Shown here: one piece after another, positions 18,373 to 27,255 of the stretch
Layout: each line of letters starts with the position of its first letter
How positions within the stretch are numbered: position 1 is the stretch's first letter
Assembly: GCF_006346395.1 (NCBI RefSeq)
Contig: NZ_VDMS01000001.1
Span: 930,001 to 994,000, forward strand
Direction: 5' to 3'
DNA: 64,000 bases
Origin: Nocardioides plantarum
GTDB taxonomy: Bacteria; Actinomycetota; Actinomycetes; Propionibacteriales; Nocardioidaceae
Position numbers and translations under genes: made by a program
Notes under the pieces: generated by a model
What the model was told of the DNA's origin: nothing
Database searches by the model: none
What the model saw: the letters and a program-made list of their open reading frames with translations, nothing else

Positions 18373-19623
18373 ATGACCTGGCGTCACTCGCTCGCCCCGC
18401 TGCGCGAGCGCAACTTCCGCTTCTACTTCGCCTCCCGCTTCGTCAACACCGCCGGCAACGCGATGGCCTCGGTGGCGCTGGCGTTCGCGGTGCTCGAGGT
18501 CACCGACGACGACCCGGCCGCCCTGGGGTTCGTGCTGGCGGCCCACACGATCCCGATGGTCGTGCTGCTGCTGTGGGGCGGCGTGCTCGCCGACCGCTTC
18601 CCGCGGGCGGTGGTGCTGCAGGTCTCCAACCTCACCTCCGCCGCCGCGCAGGGCGCGATCGCCTTCCTCGTCATCACGGGCACCGCCGAGCTGTGGATGC
18701 TGATCGCGCTCAGCGCCGTCCACGGCGTCGTCTCCGCCGCCGGGCTCCCGGCGATGGCCGGCATCATGCCGTCGCTCGTGCCCCGCGAGGAGCTGCAGCG
18801 CGCCAACGCCCTGATGTCGCTGGTGCGCTCGGGCCTGGTGATCATCGGCCCCACGATCAGCGCCCTGCTCGTCGTCGGCGCCGGCGCCGGCTGGGCGCTC
18901 GCGGTCGACGCCGTCATGTGGGTCGCCAGCGCGGTCTTCCTCGGGTTCGTCGACCTGCCCGCGCGCGAGCGCAAGGACGACGCGGCCAGCACCTGGACCG
19001 AGCTGCGCGAGGGCTGGACGTTCTTCCGCTCCACGCAGTGGCTCTGGGTCGTCGTCCTGGGCTTCGGCGTCCTCAACGCCATCCACGCCGGGCCCTGGTA
19101 CACGCTCGGCCCCCTCCACGCCAAGGACACGATCGGCGAGGAGGGCTGGGGCGTCGTGCTCTCGGCCGAGGCCGTCGGGCTGCTGGCGATGACCCTGGTC
19201 ATGCTGCGGATCCCCCTGCAACGCCCGCTGCTGTGGGGCATGCTCGGCATCTCGCTGCTCGGCGTACCGATCTTCCTGCTGGGCGCCGACCCGACGCTCG
19301 TCGTGCTCGTCGTGGCCGCCTTCGTCGCGGGCGCCGGCACCGAGGTCTTCGGCATGGGCTGGAACCTCGCCATGCAGGAGAACGTCCCCGACGAGATGCT
19401 CTCGCGGGTCTACTCCTACGACATGCTCGGCTCGTTCGTCGCGATGCCGATCGGGCAGATCGCCGTCGGTCCGCTGGCCATCGCGTTCGGCTATGGCGAG
19501 GTGCTGATGGTGAGCGGTGCTCTCTATGTCGTGACGTGCCTGCTGGTGCTGCTCTCCCCCGCCGTACGCCGGCTGCCGCGGGTCACGACAACCACTTCGG
19601 AACCAGCGCCCGCAGCACCGTGA
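18373..19623 (+). CDS. MFS transporter, EntS-like exporter
   Basis: A 416-residue major facilitator with 12 predicted helices. It opens MTWRHSLAPLRERNFRFYFASRFVNTAG, typical of the EntS/MefA group (transmembrane secretion effector family), and has the loop motif GGVLADRFPRAVVL between helices 2 and 3. That group exports siderophores, macrolides and other small molecules. ATG 18373 is chosen because AGGAGACC lies just upstream; the frame is open back to 18283, but there the DNA looks like a promoter region with TTGACA at 18283-18288. The gene converges on the DUF1697 gene and overlaps its 3' end by 41 bases. Confidence 0.88.
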   Translation: MTWRHSLAPLRERNFRFYFASRFVNTAGNAMASVALAFAVLEVTDDDPAALGFVLAAHTIPMVVLLLWGGVLADRFPRAVVLQVSNLTSAAAQGAIAFLVITGTAELWMLIALSAVHGVVSAAGLPAMAGIMPSLVPREELQRANALMSLVRSGLVIIGPTISALLVVGAGAGWALAVDAVMWVASAVFLGFVDLPARERKDDAASTWTELREGWTFFRSTQWLWVVVLGFGVLNAIHAGPWYTLGPLHAKDTIGEEGWGVVLSAEAVGLLAMTLVMLRIPLQRPLLWGMLGISLLGVPIFLLGADPTLVVLVVAAFVAGAGTEVFGMGWNLAMQENVPDEMLSRVYSYDMLGSFVAMPIGQIAVGPLAIAFGYGEVLMVSGALYVVTCLLVLLSPAVRRLPRVTTTTSEPAPAAP

Positions 19624-20113
19624 CGTTGCGGTTGGTCGTGACGCCGATCCGCTTCTCGATCGGCTTGAGCAGCGTCGCGTCGAGGAAGCCGCCGTCGATC
19701 AGCAGGTGCACCGCCCGCTCGGACAGCCCCACCCGCTCGTGCTCGGTCGTCAGTGCCTCGAGCTCCTCGCGGAGCGACGCGGACGGCGCCTCCTTGAGCA
19801 GCCACACGTAGTGCTTGCCGTCGTGTCCGTCGCCGAGGCGGTCGGCGTCGTCGACGACCGCGCGCAGCTCGTCGGCCGGGTAGACCATCGTCGGCACCTC
19901 GAACCCACGGTCCTCCCGGTAGGCCGTCTCGAGCGCCGCCTCGATCCGCGCCCGCGACCGCATCCGTGTCTCGAGCCGCACGTTGCCGGTGTTGATGTGG
20001 GTCGCGACGCCGTCGAACCCGGCCCCCTCGGTCGCCGCCACGATGGCGTCCTTCGGGAACTTCCGCGTGGCGCCGAGGTTGATCGCGCGCAGGAAGGCGA
20101 CGTAGGTCGCCAT
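19583..20113 (-). CDS. DUF1697 family protein
   Basis: A 176-residue protein opening MATYVAFLRAINLGATRKFP, the diagnostic start of DUF1697 (usual form YVALLRGINVGG). Further family features are GVATHINTGNVRLET and the C-terminal KPIEKRIGVTTNRNVTVLRAL. The function of the family is unknown; structures show two ferredoxin-like halves. The ATG overlaps the stop of the S9 peptidase gene by one base (TGATG), so it is translationally coupled to it. Its last 41 bases overlap the end of the convergent MFS gene. Confidence 0.92.
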   Translation of the reverse strand: MATYVAFLRAINLGATRKFPKDAIVAATEGAGFDGVATHINTGNVRLETRMRSRARIEAALETAYREDRGFEVPTMVYPADELRAVVDDADRLGDGHDGKHYVWLLKEAPSASLREELEALTTEHERVGLSERAVHLLIDGGFLDATLLKPIEKRIGVTTNRNVTVLRALVPKWLS

Positions 20114-22014
20114 CAGGCGCCCTCCTTGAGAAACCGGTCGAACCACGCGACGACCCGCCGCTGCAGGTCGACCTGGTGCCGCCTCTCGCGGACCAGGTGA
20201 CCCTCGCGTGGATAGGTGACCATCTCGAGCGGCGCGTCCTGACCCCTCAGCGCCCGCCGGAACGCGACCGCCTGGCTGTGCGGCACCCGGACGTCGTCGG
20301 CCCCGTGCAGGATCAGCAGCGGGGTACGACGCCGCGCGGCGTGGGAGATCGGCGAGCCGACCGCGGCGCGGTGGGGCCCCGGACCGTCCCACGGCGTACC
20401 TCCGCCCAGGACGGCCTCGATGTCGGGGATGTCGCTGGTCTCCGCCATCAACAACCAGTCGCTGACGCCCGCACCCATGACGCCCGCCTTGAACCGGTCG
20501 GTCGCGGTGACCGCCCACGCCGTCATGAACCCGCCCTGGCTCCACCCGCCGATCCCGAGGCGGTCGGGGTCGGCGACACCCGCGGCGACGGCCGCGTCGG
20601 TCACGGCCAGCACGTCGTCCCACTCGACAGAGCCCATGGTGCCGCGGGCGGCCGCCGCGAACTCGTGACCGCGACCGGCGCTGCCGCGGTAGTTGGGCAT
20701 CACGACGGCGTACCCCCGCGTCGCGAGCAGCTGACCCCAGTCGAGCGGGTGCACGTGCGCCTCGAGGGTGTCGCGGCCGTAGGGGCCGCCGTGCACGAGG
20801 ACGACCGTCGGCCACGGCCCGGCGCCCGCGCCGCTGGACGGCGCCGGCCGGATCAGCACGGCGTCGAGGTGGGTGCCGTCCGGGGCGGTGGCGGCGAGCG
20901 CCTCCGGCACGCCGAGCTCGACGTCGGGCAGGTCGGCGCCGTGGTCGACGACGTCGCGCAGGTCGTCGGGCGGCCCGGCCAGGACCCGCACCGGCAGACC
21001 CGCGTCGAACAGCACGACCGCCAGCACCGGCCCGGCCCCCGTGGTCGCGAACGACAGCCCGAGCGGCTGCCCTGGCAGCTCGGCCGCCAGGGTCCGCTCC
21101 CCCGTCGCGACCTCGACCCACTCCAGTCGGTCGTCGAGACCGTCGGCGATCGCGACCAGCGCACGGGTCCCGTCGGTCGCCATCCCGGCCGTGCACCTCG
21201 GCTCCTCGCGTCCGGTGCCCACGACCCGCGGCTCGGCCCCCGCCGCCGGGACCGACCACGCGGTCGAGCCGGTCTGCACCCCGAGGTCGTGGTCGGCCAG
21301 GAAGACCAGCTCGTCGCCGACCCAGCCCAGCCCGCGGGCGTACGGCGCCGCGCAGACCGTCGACGCCTCCCCCGTGATCGGGACCACGACGACGTGTCGA
21401 GATCCCCAGTCCTCGTTGGTCGGAGCGTCGTCCGCGAGCACCGCGATGCGGGTGCCGTCGGGAGACCAGGCCAGCTCGACGAGGTGTCGGTCGAGGTCGT
21501 CGAGCCGCGTCGGCTCGGCACGGTCGCCGTCCACCTCCACCAGCCACAGGTGCAGGCGCTGCCACCTCTCACCATGGACCTCGGCGTCGTCCTTGTCCTT
21601 CTCCCGCCGCTCGTCCTCGTCGTCGGGCTCGTCGGGCGCCAGGAACGCGAGCCGGCCGCCGTCGGGCGACCACGCGACGGCGGCGACGTCCCGCTTGCGC
21701 ACGACGACCGGCCGCGCCTCGCCACCGGCGACATCGAGCACGTAGACGCCGTGGGTGCCCCGCTCCTTGCGGTCGGAGAGGAACGCGAGCCGCGAGCCGT
21801 CGGGCGACCAGCGCGGCGACGAGTCGTGGTTGCCGAACGTCCACTGCCGTCCGGGGTCGCCACCGACGTCGGCCACCCACAGCCCCGCCTCGGGGTGCTC
21901 ACCGTCCATGCCGAACGTGGTCACGGTCCACGCCACCCGACGCCCGTCGGGCGAGACCTGCGGGTCGAGCGGGAAGAGCAGCGAGGAGACGAGCTCGGGA
22001 TCGATGCCGGACAT
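20113..22014 (-). CDS. S9 family prolyl oligopeptidase-like peptidase
   Basis: A 633-residue serine peptidase. The N-terminal 370 residues form a beta-propeller of WD40-like PD40 repeats: DGRRVAW, RWSPDGSRLAFLSD, AWSPDGGRLAFLA and AWSPDGTRIAVLAD. The C-terminal alpha/beta-hydrolase domain carries HGGPYGRD (oxyanion), the nucleophile in GIGGWSQGGFMTAW, the acid in LHGADDVRVP and the histidine in YPREGHLV. There is no signal peptide, so it is likely cytoplasmic and trims short peptides, as acylaminoacyl-peptidases do. A charged insert (DEPDDEDERREKDKDDAEVHG) lies in the propeller. The start is the ATG at 22014. DUF1697 follows with a one-base overlap. Confidence 0.93.
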   Translation of the reverse strand: MSGIDPELVSSLLFPLDPQVSPDGRRVAWTVTTFGMDGEHPEAGLWVADVGGDPGRQWTFGNHDSSPRWSPDGSRLAFLSDRKERGTHGVYVLDVAGGEARPVVVRKRDVAAVAWSPDGGRLAFLAPDEPDDEDERREKDKDDAEVHGERWQRLHLWLVEVDGDRAEPTRLDDLDRHLVELAWSPDGTRIAVLADDAPTNEDWGSRHVVVVPITGEASTVCAAPYARGLGWVGDELVFLADHDLGVQTGSTAWSVPAAGAEPRVVGTGREEPRCTAGMATDGTRALVAIADGLDDRLEWVEVATGERTLAAELPGQPLGLSFATTGAGPVLAVVLFDAGLPVRVLAGPPDDLRDVVDHGADLPDVELGVPEALAATAPDGTHLDAVLIRPAPSSGAGAGPWPTVVLVHGGPYGRDTLEAHVHPLDWGQLLATRGYAVVMPNYRGSAGRGHEFAAAARGTMGSVEWDDVLAVTDAAVAAGVADPDRLGIGGWSQGGFMTAWAVTATDRFKAGVMGAGVSDWLLMAETSDIPDIEAVLGGGTPWDGPGPHRAAVGSPISHAARRRTPLLILHGADDVRVPHSQAVAFRRALRGQDAPLEMVTYPREGHLVRERRHQVDLQRRVVAWFDRFLKEGA

Positions 22015-22024
22015 GGTCGCGACG

Positions 22025-22699
22025 CTATCCGCTCAGGCGCGGCGTCGAGGAGCACCTGACCACCTGCGTGCCGGCGACCTTGTCGTGCAGCGCCTGCCGG
22101 TTGCGGTCCCACAGCGGCCACCCGTGGTCGAGCACCGCCAGCACGGCCACGACGACGAGCGCCACCGGGTGGTAGGCGAGCCGCGCCGGCCCGAACTGGG
22201 CGAACCACCGCAGCGCGGCCGTACCGAACGACAGGGGGCCCGGATCCGCGCGACGTCGCACGCGCAGGCCGGTCAGGAGCTTGCCCGGGGTGGCCTGCTT
22301 CCACAGCAGGAACCCGACGACGTAGGCGAAGTGGACGGCGGCCCCCACCACGGCGAGCGAGACGGCACCCCACGTCGAGAGCTCGACGACGGGCTCGTCG
22401 CGGGCTCCGTCGACACCGTCGAACCAGGCCCCGATCACGTCGAGGCCCCAGAGGCGGGCGACCGGCGCCCAGAGCAGGAAGACCAGCAGCCAGTCGACCA
22501 CGAGAGCCGCACCACGGCGTCCCCAGCGGGCGAGCGGCTCGCCGTCCTGGGTGGTCGAGGCGACCCGCGGCTCCGGAGCCACCGGATCCGGCCAGCGACC
22601 ACCGCCCTCCGGCCGCCCGTCCCACTCCTCGCCGTCCCAGTACCGCTGCTTGGTCAGGCCGGCCGGGTCGTCGTACCAGCCGGGGAACGCTGTGGTCAT
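22025..22699 (-). CDS. DUF2510-RDD family membrane protein (copy 1)
   Basis: A 224-residue protein. Residues 1-30 are a DUF2510 segment (PGWYDDPAGLTKQRYWDGEEW). An RDD membrane domain of about 150 residues follows, with helices at about 64-82, 108-127 and 175-192, and the conserved KQATPGKLLTGLRVRR. RDD proteins are membrane proteins of mostly unknown function, and some act as ion antiporters or protein-assembly factors. A close paralogue lies 6 bases upstream on the same strand, with the same domain order and the same C-terminal pattern (WPLWDxxxQALHDKxAxTxVV), so this looks like a tandem duplication. Confidence 0.87.
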   Translation of the reverse strand: MTTAFPGWYDDPAGLTKQRYWDGEEWDGRPEGGGRWPDPVAPEPRVASTTQDGEPLARWGRRGAALVVDWLLVFLLWAPVARLWGLDVIGAWFDGVDGARDEPVVELSTWGAVSLAVVGAAVHFAYVVGFLLWKQATPGKLLTGLRVRRRADPGPLSFGTAALRWFAQFGPARLAYHPVALVVVAVLAVLDHGWPLWDRNRQALHDKVAGTQVVRCSSTPRLSG

Positions 22700-22705
22700 G
22701 GGTGC

Positions 22706-23431
22706 TCAGGACCGCCGGTGCATCACGACGCTGGTCTTGGCGGCCTTGTCGTGCAGGGCCTGCTTCTCGCTGTCCCACAGCGGCCACAGCGAGTCCAGGA
22801 GGTACCACAGGCTCGTCGCGGTGCCGACGAGCGGGACGAACCCCAGCGACGACGGGCCGTACTGCACCAGCCAGCGCAGCAGGATCGCCTTGAGGGGCAG
22901 CCGGCCGGGCGTCTCGCGCAGGCGCACCCGGGTGCCCATCGCGAGCTTGCCGAGGGTGGCCTGCTTCCAGGCCAGGAAGCCGACGACGTAGACGAAGTTG
23001 AGGGCCACGCCGATCAGCGCGATCACGACCAGGTCGCCGAAGAGGTCGCCCTGCAGGTCGGTCGCGCTGGGCGGCGTCGACCCCGACTCCGAGGCGTCGA
23101 TCGACTCACGGATGAAGTGGCCGTACTCGGAGAAGACGTGGCTCCACCACGACCAGCCGACCACGATGCTGACCGGGATCAGCACGACCCCGTCGATGAC
23201 CGAGGCGGCCACCCGGCGCCACCAGCCGGCGAGCTGCTGGCCGTCGGGGGTGGTGGGCGGGCCGGCGTACTGCTGGCCGTACTGCTGCCCGTGCTGCTGG
23301 CCGGCTGCGCCGTACGCCGCCGCGCTCGGCCCGAGCGGGGCGACCTGGTCGGTCCAGCTGGTGCCGTCCCAGAAGCGCTGCTGGCCGGGCACGTGCGGGT
23401 CGGGGTGCCACCCCGCCGGGGTCTGCGTCAT
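22706..23431 (-). CDS. DUF2510-RDD family membrane protein (copy 2)
   Basis: A 241-residue paralogue of the downstream gene. It has the DUF2510 start GWHPDPHVPGQQRFWDGTSW, then a Q/G/Y-rich linker (GQQHGQQYGQQYAGPP), then an RDD domain with helices at about residues 76-96, 132-151 and 186-206, and KQATLGKLAMGTRVRL. The C-terminal WPLWDSEKQALHDKAAKTSVV mirrors copy 1. The linker is encoded by short CTGCTGGCCGTA-type repeats and probably varies in length. The stop lies 6 bases before the start of copy 1, so the two are co-transcribed. Function unknown. Confidence 0.87.
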   Translation of the reverse strand: MTQTPAGWHPDPHVPGQQRFWDGTSWTDQVAPLGPSAAAYGAAGQQHGQQYGQQYAGPPTTPDGQQLAGWWRRVAASVIDGVVLIPVSIVVGWSWWSHVFSEYGHFIRESIDASESGSTPPSATDLQGDLFGDLVVIALIGVALNFVYVVGFLAWKQATLGKLAMGTRVRLRETPGRLPLKAILLRWLVQYGPSSLGFVPLVGTATSLWYLLDSLWPLWDSEKQALHDKAAKTSVVMHRRS

Positions 23432-23476
23432 GGGCGGATGGTGTCACGCGCTCGGGGCGGGCCCGAGCGCCAGGTG

Positions 23477-25208
<1,732 letters not shown>

Positions 25209-25228
25209 CCCCACGCGTCGATCCAGGA

Positions 25229-25288
25229 TCTCGACAAGCTCGATCACCGACGGCGAGCGCCACCCTCGTCGGTCGAGCTTGTCGAGAC
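25229..25288. repeat. REP-like inverted repeat
   Basis: The arm TCTCGACAAGCTCGA at 25230-25244 returns as its reverse complement TCGAGCTTGTCGAGA at 25273-25287. The outer bases extend the match, with CCGACG near the loop on one side and CGTCGG on the other. It occupies the spacer between the Lrp gene and the M50-like gene. The TCTCGA termini recall the doublet at 9656-9775, and this is the kind of intergenic palindrome scattered in Nocardioides genomes. It could also serve as terminator for the Lrp gene. Confidence 0.65.
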
Positions 25289-25304
25289 CCCCACACTTGC
25301 TCAC

Positions 25305-26024
25305 GTGGACGCGCTCACCGAGACCTGGGACCGCGCGACCGCCGTACAGCCCCTGCCCGAGCCGTGGGTCGTGCTGGCCACCGGGGCCGTCGCGCTGGTC
25401 CTCGTGCTGGGCTCGGCCACCTGGCGGCGCGTCCGCCTCGGCGTCACCGTCGTCCACGAGGCCGGCCACGCAGTCGTCGCCGTCCTCGTCGGCCGTCGCC
25501 TGCAGGGCATCCGGCTGCACGCCGACACCTCGGGCGTGACCGTCTCGCGCGGGCGCCCCACCGGCCCAGGCATGGTGGCGACCCTCGCGGCCGGCTACCT
25601 CGCCCCGGCGGCGGTGGGCGTGGGTGCGGCCCTGCTGCTGGCGAGCGGTCGCGGCGTGCTGATGCTGTGGCTGATCCTGCTGCTGCTCGTGGCGCTGCTG
25701 GTCTGGGTGCGCAACTGGTACGGCGCCCTGACCCTCGTCGTCATCGGCGCGGGCATCGGCCTGCTCACCTGGTACGCCGAGCCGGAGGTCCAGGCGGTCG
25801 TCGCCTACCTGGTCGCGTGGCTGCTGCTGCTCGCAGCACCGCGACCGGTGCTCGAGCTGCTCACCGCCGGCAAGCGGCGCAGCCGCACCTCCGACCCCGA
25901 CCAGCTCGCCCGGCTCACCCACCTGCCCGCGCCGGTGTGGTGCGTGCTGATGCTGCTCGCCAACCTCGCGGGGCTGCTCGTCGGCGCCCTCACGCTGGCG
26001 CCCGACCTGCTGGCCCGCGCCTGA
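25305..26024 (+). CDS. M50-type (M50B-like) membrane metallopeptidase
   Basis: A 239-residue membrane protein. Helix 1 lies at about residues 22-38, and the zinc motif VVHEAGHAVVAVL (HExxH) lies at about 49-61 inside the next helix, as in site-2-protease relatives of the M50B-like family. Several more helices follow (about 88-110, 113-131, 138-153, 160-178, 213-232). The third zinc ligand, usually in an NxxPxxxLDG or similar motif, is not evident, so activity is uncertain. GTG 25305 is the start. I see no clear partner such as an anti-sigma factor nearby. Confidence 0.8.
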   Translation: MDALTETWDRATAVQPLPEPWVVLATGAVALVLVLGSATWRRVRLGVTVVHEAGHAVVAVLVGRRLQGIRLHADTSGVTVSRGRPTGPGMVATLAAGYLAPAAVGVGAALLLASGRGVLMLWLILLLLVALLVWVRNWYGALTLVVIGAGIGLLTWYAEPEVQAVVAYLVAWLLLLAAPRPVLELLTAGKRRSRTSDPDQLARLTHLPAPVWCVLMLLANLAGLLVGALTLAPDLLARA

Positions 26025-26051
26025 GCGACCCTGACGGCCGCCTGTGCGATC

Positions 26052-27200
26052 TCACACGTCCATACCAGCAAGGAACTCGCGCAGGTAGGGCAATGCGTAC
26101 GCGATCCGGCCCCGGCCCTCGGGTCGGATCATCCCGGCGACGAGAAGGCGCTGCCGGTAGCGCGAAGCCCACGCGTGATCGACCCCGAGGCGGTCGATGA
26201 CGTCGGCGATCTGTGACACGCGGCCGTCGGGCACCATCGCGAGGAGGAAGTCGCGGTCCTTCGCCGACAGGTCGGCGACGGCAGGGCGGTGCACCTTCTC
26301 GCCCAGCGAGCGGATGGCTCGAGGGACGATCGACTCGACGTCGTCGAGCGTGATCTCGGCGCGGCGGGGGTCGACCCGCCACGCGAGGTCACCCACGATC
26401 TGGACCATGTAGGGATAGCCGGCCGCCGCCTCGACGGCCCGCGCCAGCGCCTGCGCACTGATCTCTCGCCCTGCACGTCGCACCGGTTGTGCCAGGGCGT
26501 CGGCGGCCTCGTCCGCGGTCAGGGTCTCGAGGGTGATGCGTTCGGCCCGACGCAAGAAGGTGGTGACGTCGTCGGTGAGCAGGTCCTGGACCGCGGCCGG
26601 CAGTCCTGCTGCGAGGAAGGCGATGTCACGTTCCTCACGCCACAGGTGCTGGATCGTCCCGGCGACGGTCTCGAAATCGCCGCGCGCCCTGCCGCTGACC
26701 TTGTGGATCTCGTCGACCGTCAGCAGCACACCGGCACCGCGCTCGGTCATCACGTCGCAGAGCCGGGTGAGGTTGGGTCGCAGCCCCACGAGGTCCTCGC
26801 CGGGATCCAGGGTGCTGCTCACGCCGCCGAGCCCCGCCGGCAACGTGATGCCGGTGAGCCGTCGCCGCGACCGTGGTCGAGCTGGGTCCGGGCCAATCTC
26901 GGCCCGGACCCGCCGCCAGGCCTCGGGAACATGCTCGTCCTCCAGCCTCGACAGGATCCCGGGGCTAAGCGTCTCGTTGATAACCAACCACCCGTGCCGT
27001 CGCGCCTCGTCCTCGATGGCGTTGAGCAGCACGGTCTTGCCGATCCCCCGCGCTCCGGTAGCGAGCGTGATCCGAGCCGCTGCCCCCGGCCCCGCCTCGA
27101 AGGCATCACCGATCTCGGCGATGGGTTCCTCTCGACCAGCCACGGTCGGCGGATTGACGCCGAAGGTGGGACGGAAGGGGCTACGTGGCAGGCCTTTCAT
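26052..27200 (-). CDS. Orc1/STAND-like AAA ATPase with C-terminal winged helix
   Basis: A 382-residue ATP-binding protein. It opens with the stereotyped MKGLPRSPFRPTFGVNPP, then AGREEPI, a Walker A TGARGIGKTVLLN at about residues 47-59, Walker B VLLTVDEIHKV at about 161-171, and a sensor-like IAFLAAGLPAA. The last 80 residues (LSAKDRDFLLAMVPDGRVSQIADVIDRLGVD...YRQRLLVAGMI) form a winged helix. The family is widespread in actinobacteria without known function; Orc1-like origin-binding or STAND signalling roles have only been suggested. Four TTCATA units lie upstream, one covering the ATG, so expression is likely tightly controlled, perhaps by the protein itself. It stands alone between unrelated genes. 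Confidence 0.85.
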   Translation of the reverse strand: MKGLPRSPFRPTFGVNPPTVAGREEPIAEIGDAFEAGPGAAARITLATGARGIGKTVLLNAIEDEARRHGWLVINETLSPGILSRLEDEHVPEAWRRVRAEIGPDPARPRSRRRLTGITLPAGLGGVSSTLDPGEDLVGLRPNLTRLCDVMTERGAGVLLTVDEIHKVSGRARGDFETVAGTIQHLWREERDIAFLAAGLPAAVQDLLTDDVTTFLRRAERITLETLTADEAADALAQPVRRAGREISAQALARAVEAAAGYPYMVQIVGDLAWRVDPRRAEITLDDVESIVPRAIRSLGEKVHRPAVADLSAKDRDFLLAMVPDGRVSQIADVIDRLGVDHAWASRYRQRLLVAGMIRPEGRGRIAYALPYLREFLAGMDV

Positions 27201-27240
27201 AGTCCTTCATAATACACGCCCTGCTTCATAGACCTTCATA
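27196..27240 (-). promoter_or_regulatory. two copies of a TATGAAGGNCTATGAA element over the AAA-ATPase start
   Basis: Read on the gene strand, TATGAAGGTCTATGAA (27240-27225) is followed after 13 bases by TATGAAGGACTATGAA (27211-27196). Each 16-bp element is itself two TATGAA hexamers spaced exactly 10 bp, one helical turn. The last hexamer contains the ATG of the AAA ATPase. The stretch is AT-rich against its surroundings, and TATTAT between the copies could serve as a -10 box, which would give a leaderless or nearly leaderless mRNA. GAAGGA could also act as ribosome site. A repressor or activator bound to the repeats is the simplest reading. Confidence 0.75.
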
Positions 27241-27255
27241 GATGTCGGGACGCGC

